The position numbers and the translations under genes are program-made. Below are positions 33,058 through 41,634 of a DNA stretch of 64,000 bases, one piece after another. Below the pieces are notes generated by a model that was not told the origin of the DNA, ran no database searches, and saw nothing but the letters and a program-made list of their open reading frames with translations. Positions within the stretch are counted from its first letter, which is position 1; each line of letters opens with the position of its first letter. This DNA comes from Corallococcus interemptor (GTDB lineage Bacteria > Myxococcota > Myxococcia > Myxococcales > Myxococcaceae): NCBI RefSeq assembly GCF_003668875.1, contig NZ_RAWM01000011.1, positions 55,859 through 119,858 on the forward strand, read 5' to 3'.

Positions 33058-34713
33058 TCACGGCTCGCGAGGCTGGTAGGGCCGGGCGTCCAGCGGCAGC
33101 GTGAGGGTGAAGGTCGTTCCCGTCGCGGCGTCACTCTGGACCGCGACGCTTCCTCCATGGGCTTGCGCACACCCCCAGACGAGCGTCAGTCCAAGCCCCC
33201 ACCCCTTCGAAGGGCCCTCCTGCGCGGAGTGGGTCCGGGTGAAGGGCTTGAAGATCTGTTCCTGGTCCGCGAGTGGGATGACAGGACCCCGGTTGTGGAC
33301 GGCGGCTCGCGCCGTGTCTCCGGTCCGGGTGACCGTGAAGGTGATGGGCTCCGTGGCGGAGCCGTACTTGATGGCGTTGCTCCCCAGGTTCCAGAGCGCG
33401 CGGCGGAGCTCCTCCGCGCTCCAGACTCCCCGGACCCACTCCTCCGCGTGGAGCACGAAGCGGTCTCCATGGATCGCGCTCAACTCTTCAACCACCTCCC
33501 GGGCGATGCCATCCAGGTCGCAGGTGTCGAGGCGAAGCGGGAGCCGCTGGCCTGCCTGGAGGCGGTTCGCGTCGAGCAGATCCCGCACCATCTGGTCCGT
33601 GCGTTCGATGCTCCGCTCGATGCGCAGTGCCAGGTCTCGCCGTTGGTCCAGGCGCTCGGGATGCCGCAGCAGCAGGTGTGCCCCAGACTTCGCCGACGAC
33701 AGGGGGCCGCGAAGGTCATGGGCGAGCACCGAGACGAAGCGTTCGCGAAGGCCTCGTTCGACCTGCAGCGCTTCGATCTTCTCCCGAAGCTTCGCGTACA
33801 GCTTGGCGTTGTCCAGGTGGACACTCAGCTGTTGTCCCAGCGAGATCAGCCGGGCCTTCTCCCGGGGGGAGAACTCCCGGACCTCGGTCAGGCCGACGAA
33901 CATGACGCCCACCAGTGCACGGTGGGGGGGGAGCCGAACCCCGAGCAGCGAACGCAGCCCGCTCTGGCGAAGCTGGGGGCTCAGCTCGAACGGTGTCGCT
34001 CCGGCATCCAGGACCGAACAGGTCTCGTCGCTCCCAGCGGCAATCTTTCCGGGAAAGGATGAGGGGCTCATGGAGGTCGCGTAGCGCTCCAGTTGCTCGC
34101 TCGCCAGCCCCGAGGCGGCCGCGGTCACGAGCCTCTCCCCTTCGACTTCATACAGGAGCACGGCCGCGCTCTGCGCGCCCATGGCCTCGACGATCAACTC
34201 GAGGGCTCCCTTCAAGGGGGGATGGAGGGACGTCGTATCCTCCAGGAGCGCCTGGCTGGCTTCCTTCTGGAGCAGCCGCACGTATCGTTTCTCCGTCTGC
34301 TCGTCCTCCAGCAGATGCTGGCTGAAGCGCTCCGCCACGGTGACGGATGCGTCATGCAGCTCGGCGAAGAGGCGCTCCACGTCCTGGGGGCTGGGACGGT
34401 CCCTGGGCGGAGCGTTCGCCCACGTATGGGTCACGCATCGTCCCAGGATGGCGAACTCCTCGATGACCTCCGCCACGTTGAAGCCCTGCCGGAGGCGGGT
34501 GGCCACATGGCTTTGGATGTGCGCCTTCCGGGCGTTGGCGTTCGCACCGGGGCGCCCCTCCTCTTCGGCGAGCGAGGCCAGATACGAAGGCATGACGTTC
34601 TTGAACTCAGGCCCATCCAGCCCTCGTGCGGACGCAGCGCGGGCGGCCTGCTCGGACCACCCGTGGATGATCTCCTCACGATGCTGACGAATGTTCTCCG
34701 CGACACTTGCCAT
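33058..34713 (-). CDS. Sensor histidine kinase with RsbRD-type N-terminus and GAF domain
   Basis: The 551-residue soluble kinase has three parts. An all-helical N-terminal domain like RsbRD_N spans about 5-135 (ENIRQHREEIIHGWSEQA). A GAF-like domain spans 160-300. The HisKA domain has the phospho-acceptor in LAHDLRGPL (H332), and the ATPase carries the N box NLGSNAIKYG and the G2 box GWGLGLTLV. No transmembrane helix is visible. No response regulator gene adjoins, so it is an orphan. ATG 34713 has GAGGTG 6 bases upstream. The AsmA-like gene stops 59 bp upstream on the same strand. Confidence 0.87.
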   Translation of the reverse strand: MASVAENIRQHREEIIHGWSEQAARAASARGLDGPEFKNVMPSYLASLAEEEGRPGANANARKAHIQSHVATRLRQGFNVAEVIEEFAILGRCVTHTWANAPPRDRPSPQDVERLFAELHDASVTVAERFSQHLLEDEQTEKRYVRLLQKEASQALLEDTTSLHPPLKGALELIVEAMGAQSAAVLLYEVEGERLVTAAASGLASEQLERYATSMSPSSFPGKIAAGSDETCSVLDAGATPFELSPQLRQSGLRSLLGVRLPPHRALVGVMFVGLTEVREFSPREKARLISLGQQLSVHLDNAKLYAKLREKIEALQVERGLRERFVSVLAHDLRGPLSSAKSGAHLLLRHPERLDQRRDLALRIERSIERTDQMVRDLLDANRLQAGQRLPLRLDTCDLDGIAREVVEELSAIHGDRFVLHAEEWVRGVWSAEELRRALWNLGSNAIKYGSATEPITFTVTRTGDTARAAVHNRGPVIPLADQEQIFKPFTRTHSAQEGPSKGWGLGLTLVWGCAQAHGGSVAVQSDAATGTTFTLTLPLDARPYQPREP

Positions 34714-34772
34714 CGCGACACCTCGTTCTCCCATGGCCCGCATCGGGGCTGGAGGTTCCCCCGCCAGCGGGC

Positions 34773-36806
34773 TCATCTCTTCTCGCGGGGCCGCTTCTGG
34801 AAGAAGCCCTCCAGCCCCTTGCGCGCCTGGTTCACAGGGCCCTTGAGCTCCTTCGGCACGGGCACCGCCGGCAGCAGCGCCTGCGCGATGTCCGTGGGGC
34901 TGCCGGCCTTCACCTGGGGGTCCTTCACCGTGCCGGTGATGGTGATGGGAACCGATACCGGCGCCCGGAGGGGGACCGCGCCGTGGGTGAGCCCGGACAC
35001 GAACTGCTGGGACGCCTGGATTGCTCCGTTCAACTCCAGGCGCTCATCCAATGACACCCGTCCGTCCAGGGTCCCCTTTCCCAGGTCCGAATCGAACGCC
35101 ATGGGCTGGGTGAAGGACACCCAGCCATCCTGGATGCGGAAGCGCGCGTCCAGGTCCTTGAAGTGCGTGCCTTGCCCCGCCTTCCGCACGGTTCCGGAGG
35201 CCCCCTTCTTCCCCAGGGCCTCCAGCCCCTGCGAGACGGTGGAGGCCACCGTCTCGCCCAGGTCCGCCGGCGTGTAGACGCCCTCCTTCAGCCGCAGGGT
35301 CCCCGCGCCCGTCATCTGGCCGCGGACCCGCTCCCAGTCCAGGCCCGCTCCGGAGAGCTGGAGGTTCCCGCTGGCGGCGCCCTGGAGCGAGGAGCGTCCC
35401 GTGAGCGCCTGGAAGGCCTGCGCCGTGTCCATTCCGTCCAGCGCCGCCTTGAGCGACCACACCGGCTGCGCCTTCGTGAAGTCCACGCGGGAACCGGTGA
35501 GATTCGCGCGTCCGCCGTACACCTGCGCGGTGCCTCGCTGGAGCACGAGGGCGCCATCGTCCAGCTTCGCCCGGACGTCGACGTCCGACGCCGTCAGCGC
35601 GCCATGGCGCAGGGTCGCGATGCGGAGCGTTCCATCCACGTCCACCTTCCCCATCCCCGTGCGCTTCGGGATGAGCGGCGTGCCGGAGGGGCGCGCCTCA
35701 TCCGGGGCGGAGCGGGGGGGCATGGCGCCAAGCAGGTGCCCCAGGTCCAGCTCCCTGCCCGCCAGGGAGAACCGGACGCGCGCGGGTTTCAGTTGTGCGG
35801 ACGCGGTTCCTCCCAGCTCGACGCCAGGGCCTGACAGGGTGATTCGGGTGAACGCCACCCTGGCCGCCTCCGGCTGGTCCGGGTCGATGCGCGAGTCGAA
35901 GTCAAACGAGCCGTTCGCCGGGTCTCCTCGAAGCCTCAGCCCCTTCGCCGAGCCATGTCCGGACAGCACGTACCGGCCCTGGTCGGTCTTCAGCTCCGCG
36001 TCGGCGTTCAACGTCCCTCCGGTGAAGAGTTCCGTCGCGGAGGCCGGGAGGAGGCGGCGGAAGGCGCTCACGGACACGTCCTGGCCTTTCAGGCGTGCCG
36101 TCACCCGGGGCCAGGGCTGCCCCTCCTGGGGCAGGCCCTGTGGGAGCGAATCGACCTTCAGGTCCAGCCCCACGTTCTGCTTGGGAGCGGCCAGCGCCAT
36201 CCGCACCTTGCCCTCGAGTGGCTGGCCCCGCCCGACATGCTTCAGGTCCGCGTCGATGTCGTGGAGGGCGGCCACCGCGGGCCTGCCCTCCGCCTGCTGG
36301 TCCATCACGCGCACCACGCCATCCCGGATGCGCAGGTGCTCGATGTCCGTGTTGCTTCCGGATGCTCCGGAGGGCCGCTCGGGCGGACGTGCGAGCGTCT
36401 CCTGGTTCCAGGAGCCATCCACGTGGTGAACCAGGTTGAGCGTGGGTTCCTCGAGCCGCACCGCGCCCACGCGCACGTCCTTGCCCAGGCTCCGCACGAA
36501 GGGCCAGAGCTGGACGGTCGCCGTGACACGGGAGGCTTCGAGGAAGGGGGGCTCGGAGCCCGCTCCCTCGGCACGGAAGTTCGTGATGGTTGCGCCGGGC
36601 GTGGGGAGCAGGTGAGCGTCGAGCTTCTCGATGGTCACCTCGCGGCCGAGCGAGCGCGTCGCCACGGCCTCGACCTGGGCGCGCAGCCGCTCACCGAGCC
36701 AGGAAGGCTTGATGGCCAACGCCGCGATCGTCAGCACGAAGGCCACGCCCACGATGGCAAGCGCCACCTTCAGGGCTCGACGAGGGGGATGGGACGTTCG
36801 GCTCAT
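34773..36806 (-). CDS. AsmA-like protein
   Basis: The 677-residue protein has one N-terminal helix (residues 12-29, VALAIVGVAFVLTIAALA). A long periplasmic repeat-beta region follows with the AsmA start pattern (LGREVTIEKLDAHLLPTPGATITN) and an AsmA_2-like C-terminus (GAGTLRLKEGVYTPADL, FRIQDGWVSF). AsmA-clan proteins bridge the envelope and move or regulate phospholipids. It may be cotranscribed with the kinase downstream (59 bp). Confidence 0.82.
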   Translation of the reverse strand: MSRTSHPPRRALKVALAIVGVAFVLTIAALAIKPSWLGERLRAQVEAVATRSLGREVTIEKLDAHLLPTPGATITNFRAEGAGSEPPFLEASRVTATVQLWPFVRSLGKDVRVGAVRLEEPTLNLVHHVDGSWNQETLARPPERPSGASGSNTDIEHLRIRDGVVRVMDQQAEGRPAVAALHDIDADLKHVGRGQPLEGKVRMALAAPKQNVGLDLKVDSLPQGLPQEGQPWPRVTARLKGQDVSVSAFRRLLPASATELFTGGTLNADAELKTDQGRYVLSGHGSAKGLRLRGDPANGSFDFDSRIDPDQPEAARVAFTRITLSGPGVELGGTASAQLKPARVRFSLAGRELDLGHLLGAMPPRSAPDEARPSGTPLIPKRTGMGKVDVDGTLRIATLRHGALTASDVDVRAKLDDGALVLQRGTAQVYGGRANLTGSRVDFTKAQPVWSLKAALDGMDTAQAFQALTGRSSLQGAASGNLQLSGAGLDWERVRGQMTGAGTLRLKEGVYTPADLGETVASTVSQGLEALGKKGASGTVRKAGQGTHFKDLDARFRIQDGWVSFTQPMAFDSDLGKGTLDGRVSLDERLELNGAIQASQQFVSGLTHGAVPLRAPVSVPITITGTVKDPQVKAGSPTDIAQALLPAVPVPKELKGPVNQARKGLEGFFQKRPREKR

Positions 36807-36872
36807 GCAAGGAAAGATGGGCAGACGCCGGCGCGTTGGCGCCGCTCGGCGGGCCGTGCCCTTCCTCCGTCC

Positions 36873-37079
36873 GTGGTACCTCCGACGGAGGCGGACGCGT
36901 CATGGCCTGCACGAAGCCGGCGCGACTCCGACCCGCCCCTTCTTGCCGCGTGTCGCGACAACGACCCGCCGCCCAACGTTCCGCCGGTGGCCCGCGACGT
37001 CACCCTCGATACCATCACACCGGTGAACGACGTTCCGTGCCACGTGCCCAACTGGTCGGAGTGCGCGAAGTCCTACTGA
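36873..37079 (+). CDS. Possible small ORF, uncertain
   Basis: A 68-residue frame from GTG 36873 ends in a plausible C-terminus (VPCHVPNWSECAKSY) with normal high-GC third positions over its last 40 codons. There is no good ribosome site. It overlaps the FAD monooxygenase stop by 7 bp. The first 25 residues are Arg/Ser/Pro-rich and look non-coding. It may be the tail of a lost gene. Confidence 0.2.
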   Translation: MVPPTEADASWPARSRRDSDPPLLAACRDNDPPPNVPPVARDVTLDTITPVNDVPCHVPNWSECAKSY

Positions 37080-38560
37080 GGTCCCTGGGCGCGCGGCGGC
37101 CCGAACCATCGGGTCAGGGCCTCATGCAGACCCTGGCCCGAGCCCTCTCCGACCCACGCGACGTGTCCGTCCGGCCGGATCAACACCGCGACGGTCGCTG
37201 TGACAGCGCCGAGCACCGGAAGCTCCCACGCCCCCGTGTAGCGGGCGGCGACGCTCCGGACCCGGTCCGCCCAGGGCGTGAGGTCGAGCGTGCCGGGTTC
37301 GCCCAGGTCGAGCAGCACGGGCCGCGCGTCATGCAACAGGTGGAACACGCGCCGGGGGCCGTCAGCGGTGAGCAGGTCGAGGTCCGGCATGCGGCGCCCG
37401 AGCAGCGGGTGTCCGTTGCCCAGGTCGTAGTGGACGTCCAGCCCCGACATCATCGCCGCGTACTGCTTGCGTGGCCCGTCCATCCGCAGCAGCTCGGACA
37501 GCGTCTCGCGCACGGCGTCCATCCGCGCGTCACCGCGACTCAGCGCGGTCTGCGCCAGGGTCTTCTGCAGCGCACGGGCCGCGACGGGGTGCCGCTCGGC
37601 CTGGTACGTGTCGAGCAGGCTGTCCGGCGAGACGCCGCGCACGACCTGGGCCAGCTTCCATCCCAGGTTCACGGCATCCTGCACGCCAAGGTTGAGCCCC
37701 TGTCCGCCCATGGGTGAGTGCACGTGGGCCGCGTCGCCGGCCAGGAGCACCCGCCGGTCCCGGTAGGACGCCGCCTGCCGCGCCATGTCGCTGAACCTCG
37801 ACAGGTACGTGGCGCGGCGCAGGCCGTAGTCCGTCCCGTAGAGCGCGACGAGCCCCTCGCGCAGGGCCTCGAGGGTCGGTGCGTCGCCCGTGCGGACCTG
37901 CTCCTCCCTCAGCACGACGCCCACGCGTCCGCCCTCCGCCGGGCCCATGGCGTAGGTGCCCTTCTCGTCCCGCCGGATGCCGAACTCCGGCGTTCCGGTC
38001 ATCTCGACCTCGGCGATGAGGTAGCTGATGGACGCGTCCCACCCCGGGAACCCGATGCCTGCCGCCTTGCGGACGAGGCTGCGTCCCCCGTCGCATCCAA
38101 CGAGGTACTTCGCCCTCAGCGCACGGCCGCCGGACAGCTCGACGTCGACGCCGGTGTCGTCCTGCGTGAAGCCTGTCACCTCGCACTCACGGTGGATGGG
38201 CACCGCCAGCTCGGCTACCCACCCGGCCAGGATGTGCTCGAAGCGCTCCTGCAAGAGCGCGAGCCCATGGTTGTGACGGGTTGGGAAGTCGCTGAGGTCC
38301 AGCGGCGTCTGCCCGAATGCGACGTTCTGGACCGCTTGCCCTTGCGAGACGAAGCGCTCGACGACCCCGCGCTGATCAAGCACCTCCAGGCTGCGCGCGT
38401 GCAGGCCGCGCGAGCGAGAGCCGGCGACCTCCTGGCTGGCGCGCCGCTCGACGATGGCCACGTCCACCCGCGCCAATGCCAGCTCCGCCGCCAGCATCAG
38501 GCCCGTAGGCCCTCCTCCCACAATCACCACCGCGTGCTGTGTCACCACGTCCGTAGGCAT
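37073..38560 (-). CDS. FAD-dependent aromatic-type monooxygenase
   Basis: The 495-residue flavoprotein of the PheA/TfdB/MhpA class has the ADP-binding VGGGPTG (14-20), the middle motif YLVGCDGGRSLVRKAAGIGFPG, and the second FAD motif GDAAHVHSPMGGQGLN near residue 290. A thioredoxin-like C-terminal domain follows (residues 400-495). It hydroxylates a phenolic or polyketide substrate with NAD(P)H. ATG 38560 follows GGGAGG with 8-base spacing. A disrupted TetR gene upstream may have been its regulator. Confidence 0.88.
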   Translation of the reverse strand: MPTDVVTQHAVVIVGGGPTGLMLAAELALARVDVAIVERRASQEVAGSRSRGLHARSLEVLDQRGVVERFVSQGQAVQNVAFGQTPLDLSDFPTRHNHGLALLQERFEHILAGWVAELAVPIHRECEVTGFTQDDTGVDVELSGGRALRAKYLVGCDGGRSLVRKAAGIGFPGWDASISYLIAEVEMTGTPEFGIRRDEKGTYAMGPAEGGRVGVVLREEQVRTGDAPTLEALREGLVALYGTDYGLRRATYLSRFSDMARQAASYRDRRVLLAGDAAHVHSPMGGQGLNLGVQDAVNLGWKLAQVVRGVSPDSLLDTYQAERHPVAARALQKTLAQTALSRGDARMDAVRETLSELLRMDGPRKQYAAMMSGLDVHYDLGNGHPLLGRRMPDLDLLTADGPRRVFHLLHDARPVLLDLGEPGTLDLTPWADRVRSVAARYTGAWELPVLGAVTATVAVLIRPDGHVAWVGEGSGQGLHEALTRWFGPPRAQGPQ

Positions 38561-38852
38561 CTGTCGGGCCTCCCGCTTCTGGAGCAAAACGGGCGATGGT
38601 GGAGCACGGCCGGGGGGGCTTGCGGCAACACCCGGGGTCTGGCATTTGCTGGCAGTGGAAAGAGGGCAGAGGGCCGCCGTGGCTGTACCAGCCCGGGTGC
38701 TTGGAGCAACCCCTGTAGAGCCGTGCCAGGAATTGCAGCTGCTCCTCGGGGGAGATGCGAAGCGGTCCGCGCCGTGTCCAGCGTCTGGGCCTGGTTCCAG
38801 GCCTGAACGGCACGCGGGGTTCCGTCCCATCGGAACACCTCGTGACGGCCAT
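38561..38852. other. Gene-free stretch with a possible coding remnant
   Basis: These 292 bp lie between the monooxygenase start and the TetR remnant. On the minus strand, two frames have coding-like pieces (MNGRHEVFRWDGTP near 38860-38800, then EEQLQFLARLYRG near 38740-38690), as if one small gene had been frameshifted. No family is recognised. Confidence 0.3.
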
Positions 38853-39420
38853 TCATCTCCTGATCGCGCTCGCGATGATTTCGAAGAGATGATCCGCGTG
38901 CCGGCCAAGCGAGGGTTGGTCGCCGAGCCATGCCAGCGCCGCGATGAGCGCGAACAACTCTTCACCGTTGAGGTCTCTTCGCGCCTTCCCCTTGGCTTGA
39001 GCACGGGAGAGGAGCCGCGCGCCTGCCGAGCGCACCGTGACGCATGACGCATGACGCGTGGAGCGCGGACTGCGGATCATCCAGCGCGGCCGCCAGCAAC
39101 TGCGTGACGCAGTGGTAGTTCTTCGTGAACGCGACCGCTTCCCGCAGCCACGTCACGAGCGCCTCGTCGGGTGCATTCGACGTTTCGAGCGCGGCCGCCT
39201 GCGCCGTCATCTCGTCGAGACTCGAGCGGAGCAGCACCTCCAGCAGCGCCTCTCGCGTCGGGAAGTGACGGTACAGCGTGCCGAGGCCGACGTCGGCCCG
39301 GCGGGCGATGTCGCGCAGCGATGCGTCAGTCCCCTGCTCCTGGACGACGGCACGCGCTGCCTCGCGCGATCGTGCCTCCGCTTGGGGCGGCGCTCCTGCG
39401 TCACTTCGATGCGGTGGGCC
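38853..39420 (-). pseudogene. TetR-family regulator, frameshifted
   Basis: The DNA-binding part is good (SLRDIARRADVGLGTLYRHF, then EALLEVLLRSSLDEM) but the frame is lost after ALHASCV. The ligand-domain end resumes in another frame (AQAKGKARRDLNGEELFALI, HADHLFEIIASAIRR). Exactly at the break the DNA reads TGACGCA TGACGCA TGACGCG (39038-39058). Removing one 7-bp unit restores one continuous TetR frame. The N-terminus before residue RSDAG is also damaged, since the sequence there merges with an AraC fragment. It probably once controlled the adjacent monooxygenase. Confidence 0.82.
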
Positions 39421-39465
39421 CCGATGGGCGGCCTCGCGACGTTTGAGCTGGCCGCTGTCAGACAA

Positions 39466-39635
39466 AGCGCCCGCGCCGCCTGGAGCTTCAGCCCCTGGAT
39501 CCATTGTCCGGGGCTGGTGCCGGTCTCCACCTCGAAGCGCCGGGACAGGGTCCGCTCGCTCAGGTGCAGCTTGCCCGCCAGGTACCTGGGCGTGAGCAGC
39601 GACAGGTCGCGCGGGACGTGCCGCAGGGCCTCCTT
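39466..39635 (-). pseudogene. AraC/GlxA-type regulator fragment
   Basis: About 55 codons of an AraC C-terminal DNA-binding domain are readable: LTPRYLAGKLHLSERTLSRRFE, then TGTSPGQWIQGLKLQAARAL. Then homology stops and the TetR remnant begins. The second helix-turn-helix and the whole N-terminal domain are missing. Confidence 0.75.
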
Positions 39636-39746
39636 TGACGCAGCGGTTCAAGTCCGGCGTGCAGCACTCCACCTTCGTCGCAAAGCGGGATGAGCGTGGA
39701 CGGACCCGAGCGCTTCTCCGGCGGCTGCCATCGCGGTACTCCTTCC

Positions 39747-40648
39747 TCATTTGCGAGCTGCCGCGACTTCGTGGGCCAGCGCGACGAACGCCGTGTGCGC
39801 GGCCGAGGAATTGCGCCGGCCAGGGTAGTAGAGGCAGAGCCGAGCGAGCTCCGGTGTCCAGTCCTCGAGCACGCGAACGAGGCGTCCCGCTTCGAAGTCG
39901 CCTCGCACGTCCGGCTCCATGAAGAAGCCGAGTCCGACGCCCTCCAGGACTGCGATCCGCGAGAGGCTGGCCTCGTCCAGCGTGAGGGGCCCCGTCACAT
40001 CGATCAGGGCCGTCTGCCCCCGCTTACGGAACTCCCACCGGAAGAGGCTGCCGTTCGGCAAGCGCACCCGGATACACCGGTGACGGAAGAGGTCCGATGG
40101 GACGCGCGGCCGGCCGTGCTTCTTCAGGTACGCCGGCGAAGCGACGATGGCATGGCGTGGGGCGCTCCCAGCGGAATGGCAATCATGTCGGTGGGCACGA
40201 GGTTCGCCATCCGCACGCCGAAGTCGAACCCCTCGGCGACGACGTCGACCAGCCGGCCTTCGGTCACGACGTCGACATGCACGTCCGGATGGCGGCGGAG
40301 GTACTCCAGCACCAGTGGCGCGAGGATTTCGCGCGCCGCTGTCGCGAAGGTGTTGATGCGCAGCATGCCGGACGGCTTTGCCTGCTGGGCGCGAGCGGCG
40401 TCCATCGCGCCGCGGATGCCCTCGAGTCCCGGGGCCACCTGTTCGACGAACGCTCTGCCGGCGTCGGTCAGTGAGACGCTGCGCGTCGTGCGGTTGAAGA
40501 GGCGGACGCCAGGATGTGCTTCGAGCTTCGCGATCGCGCTGCTCATCGCCGTCGTCGACATCCCGAGTTCGAGGGCAGCGCCGCGAAACGAGCTCCTGCG
40601 CGCGACGGCGAGGACGGCATCGAGATCATTCAGTCCGGGTTGATACAT
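39747..40648 (-). pseudogene. LysR-family regulator, 1-bp frameshift
   Basis: The sequence aligns with the intact gene at 50035-50937 over its full length. The frame is broken near 40158, where this copy reads ATGGCGTGGGGCG and the intact copy ATGGCGTTGGGGCG: one T is missing. The DNA-binding half (to IAIPLGAP) and the rest (from [12 protein letters not shown]) lie in different frames. A few other substitutions are present. Without the effector domain the protein would not function normally. Confidence 0.88.
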
Positions 40649-40680
40649 CGATAGTCCTCTGAATCGGGATGCCGCATCGG

Positions 40681-40857
40681 CGTGACTCCCAGGTGAAGTA
40701 TCAGGCCGTCGCGCAGCCAATCGAGGTGAACGCGAAGGGCGATGCCTGCGAGGTTCGCGCGAGAGTGACGGGCCGGTTTCCCGGCAGTCCCATCACGCTC
40801 ACCTTTGCGTTCCGGATGAAGGGCGATCGGATCGCGGCTTTGAGCATCGGCGCGTGA
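40681..40857 (+). pseudogene. SnoaL-like gene, 5' part and promoter deleted
   Basis: Only the last 58 codons remain (from [16 protein letters not shown] to ALSIGA). Compared with the intact copy at 51018-51329, about 183 bp are gone. That removes the divergent lysR promoter region, the start codon and the first half of the gene. Confidence 0.85.
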
Positions 40858-40898
40858 GCCGCGATGCCTGTTTCAACCCTGCGGGAGGAGATGACGTG

Positions 40899-41517
40899 AT
40901 GAGAGAGCTAGAGGGGAGGCGCGCGCTCGTGACGGGCGGAACGAAGGGCATCGGCAAGGCGTTGGTCGCATGGCTGCGCGCGCGTCGTGAAGGCCGCCGG
41001 AGCAGTGGACATCCTGGTCCACGTCGTGGGTGGAACGTCGGCGCCGGCGGGCGGCTTCTCCGTCCTCGACGACGACGCGTGGCAGAAGACGCTCGACCTG
41101 AACCTGATGGCTGCGGTGCGTCTCGACCGGGCCCTGGTCCCCGGAATGCGCGAGCGCCGGACCGGCGCGGTCGTGCACGTGACGTCGATCCAGCGGCAGA
41201 TGCCGCTTCATGAGGCGACGACCGCGTACGCCTCGGCCAAGGCCGCGCTCTCGAACTACAGCAAGGCCCTCTCGAAGGAGGTCGCGCCGCAGGGCGTGCG
41301 CGTGAATCGCGTGTCACCGGGCTGGGTCGAGACCGAGGCCTCCGTCGGATTCATGAGCGAGATCGCGGCGAAGAACGGCACCGACGAGGCGGGCGCGAAG
41401 GAGCTCGTGATGCGCTCGCTCGGCGGAATTCCTCTCGGGCGCCCCGCGCGTCCGGCCGAGGTCGCCGAGTTGATCGGGTTTCTCGTCTCGGACCGGGCGA
41501 GCGCGATCACCGGGTGA
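40899..41517 (+). pseudogene. SDR oxidoreductase, internal and 3' deletions
   Basis: The start and cofactor loop ([18 protein letters not shown]) are followed by an 89-bp deletion near 40980 that shifts the frame. The intact copy has an 11-bp direct repeat GGCTGCGCGCG at both ends of the missing block (51444 and 51533), so slippage or recombination between them explains it. A second 34-bp loss at 41514 removes the conserved C-terminus (AEYVIDGG). The catalytic YASAK is still readable but out of frame with the start. Confidence 0.88.
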
Positions 41518-41536
41518 GCTATCAGGCTGCTGACAA

Positions 41537-41570
41537 GCTCCGGTGCGGAGACGACCTCCCGCACCGGAGC
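41537..41570 (+). terminator. Terminator hairpin of the left cassette
   Basis: GCTCCGGTGCGG and CCGCACCGGAGC form a perfect 12-bp stem with a 10-base loop, 20 bp after the SDR stop. The hairpin of the right copy has A-T where this one has G-C at the base, a paired change. There is no T-tract. Confidence 0.65.
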
Positions 41571-41634
41571 AGGAGCGGGCCATCGTCATCCACGCCCGGC
41601 TGTTCCAGATACACTGCCGCCAGGGGGACACTCG

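Larger units (their letters stand above)
39745..41576. repeat. LysR-SnoaL-SDR cassette, decayed left copy
   Basis: This stretch is highly similar, in the same orientation, to 50033-52170. The match starts at CCTCATT just past the lysR stop and ends after the SDR terminator hairpin. Relative to the right copy it has lost about 183 bp, 89 bp and 34 bp in three blocks plus one single base, so all three genes are broken. Confidence 0.9.

Noticed and set aside
39625..39660. A tRNA T-loop-like sequence (GGTTCAAGTCC) left of the decayed cassette
   Set aside because: The flanking bases do not form a T stem or acceptor stem, so it is not evidence of a tRNA remnant matching the one at the other cassette.
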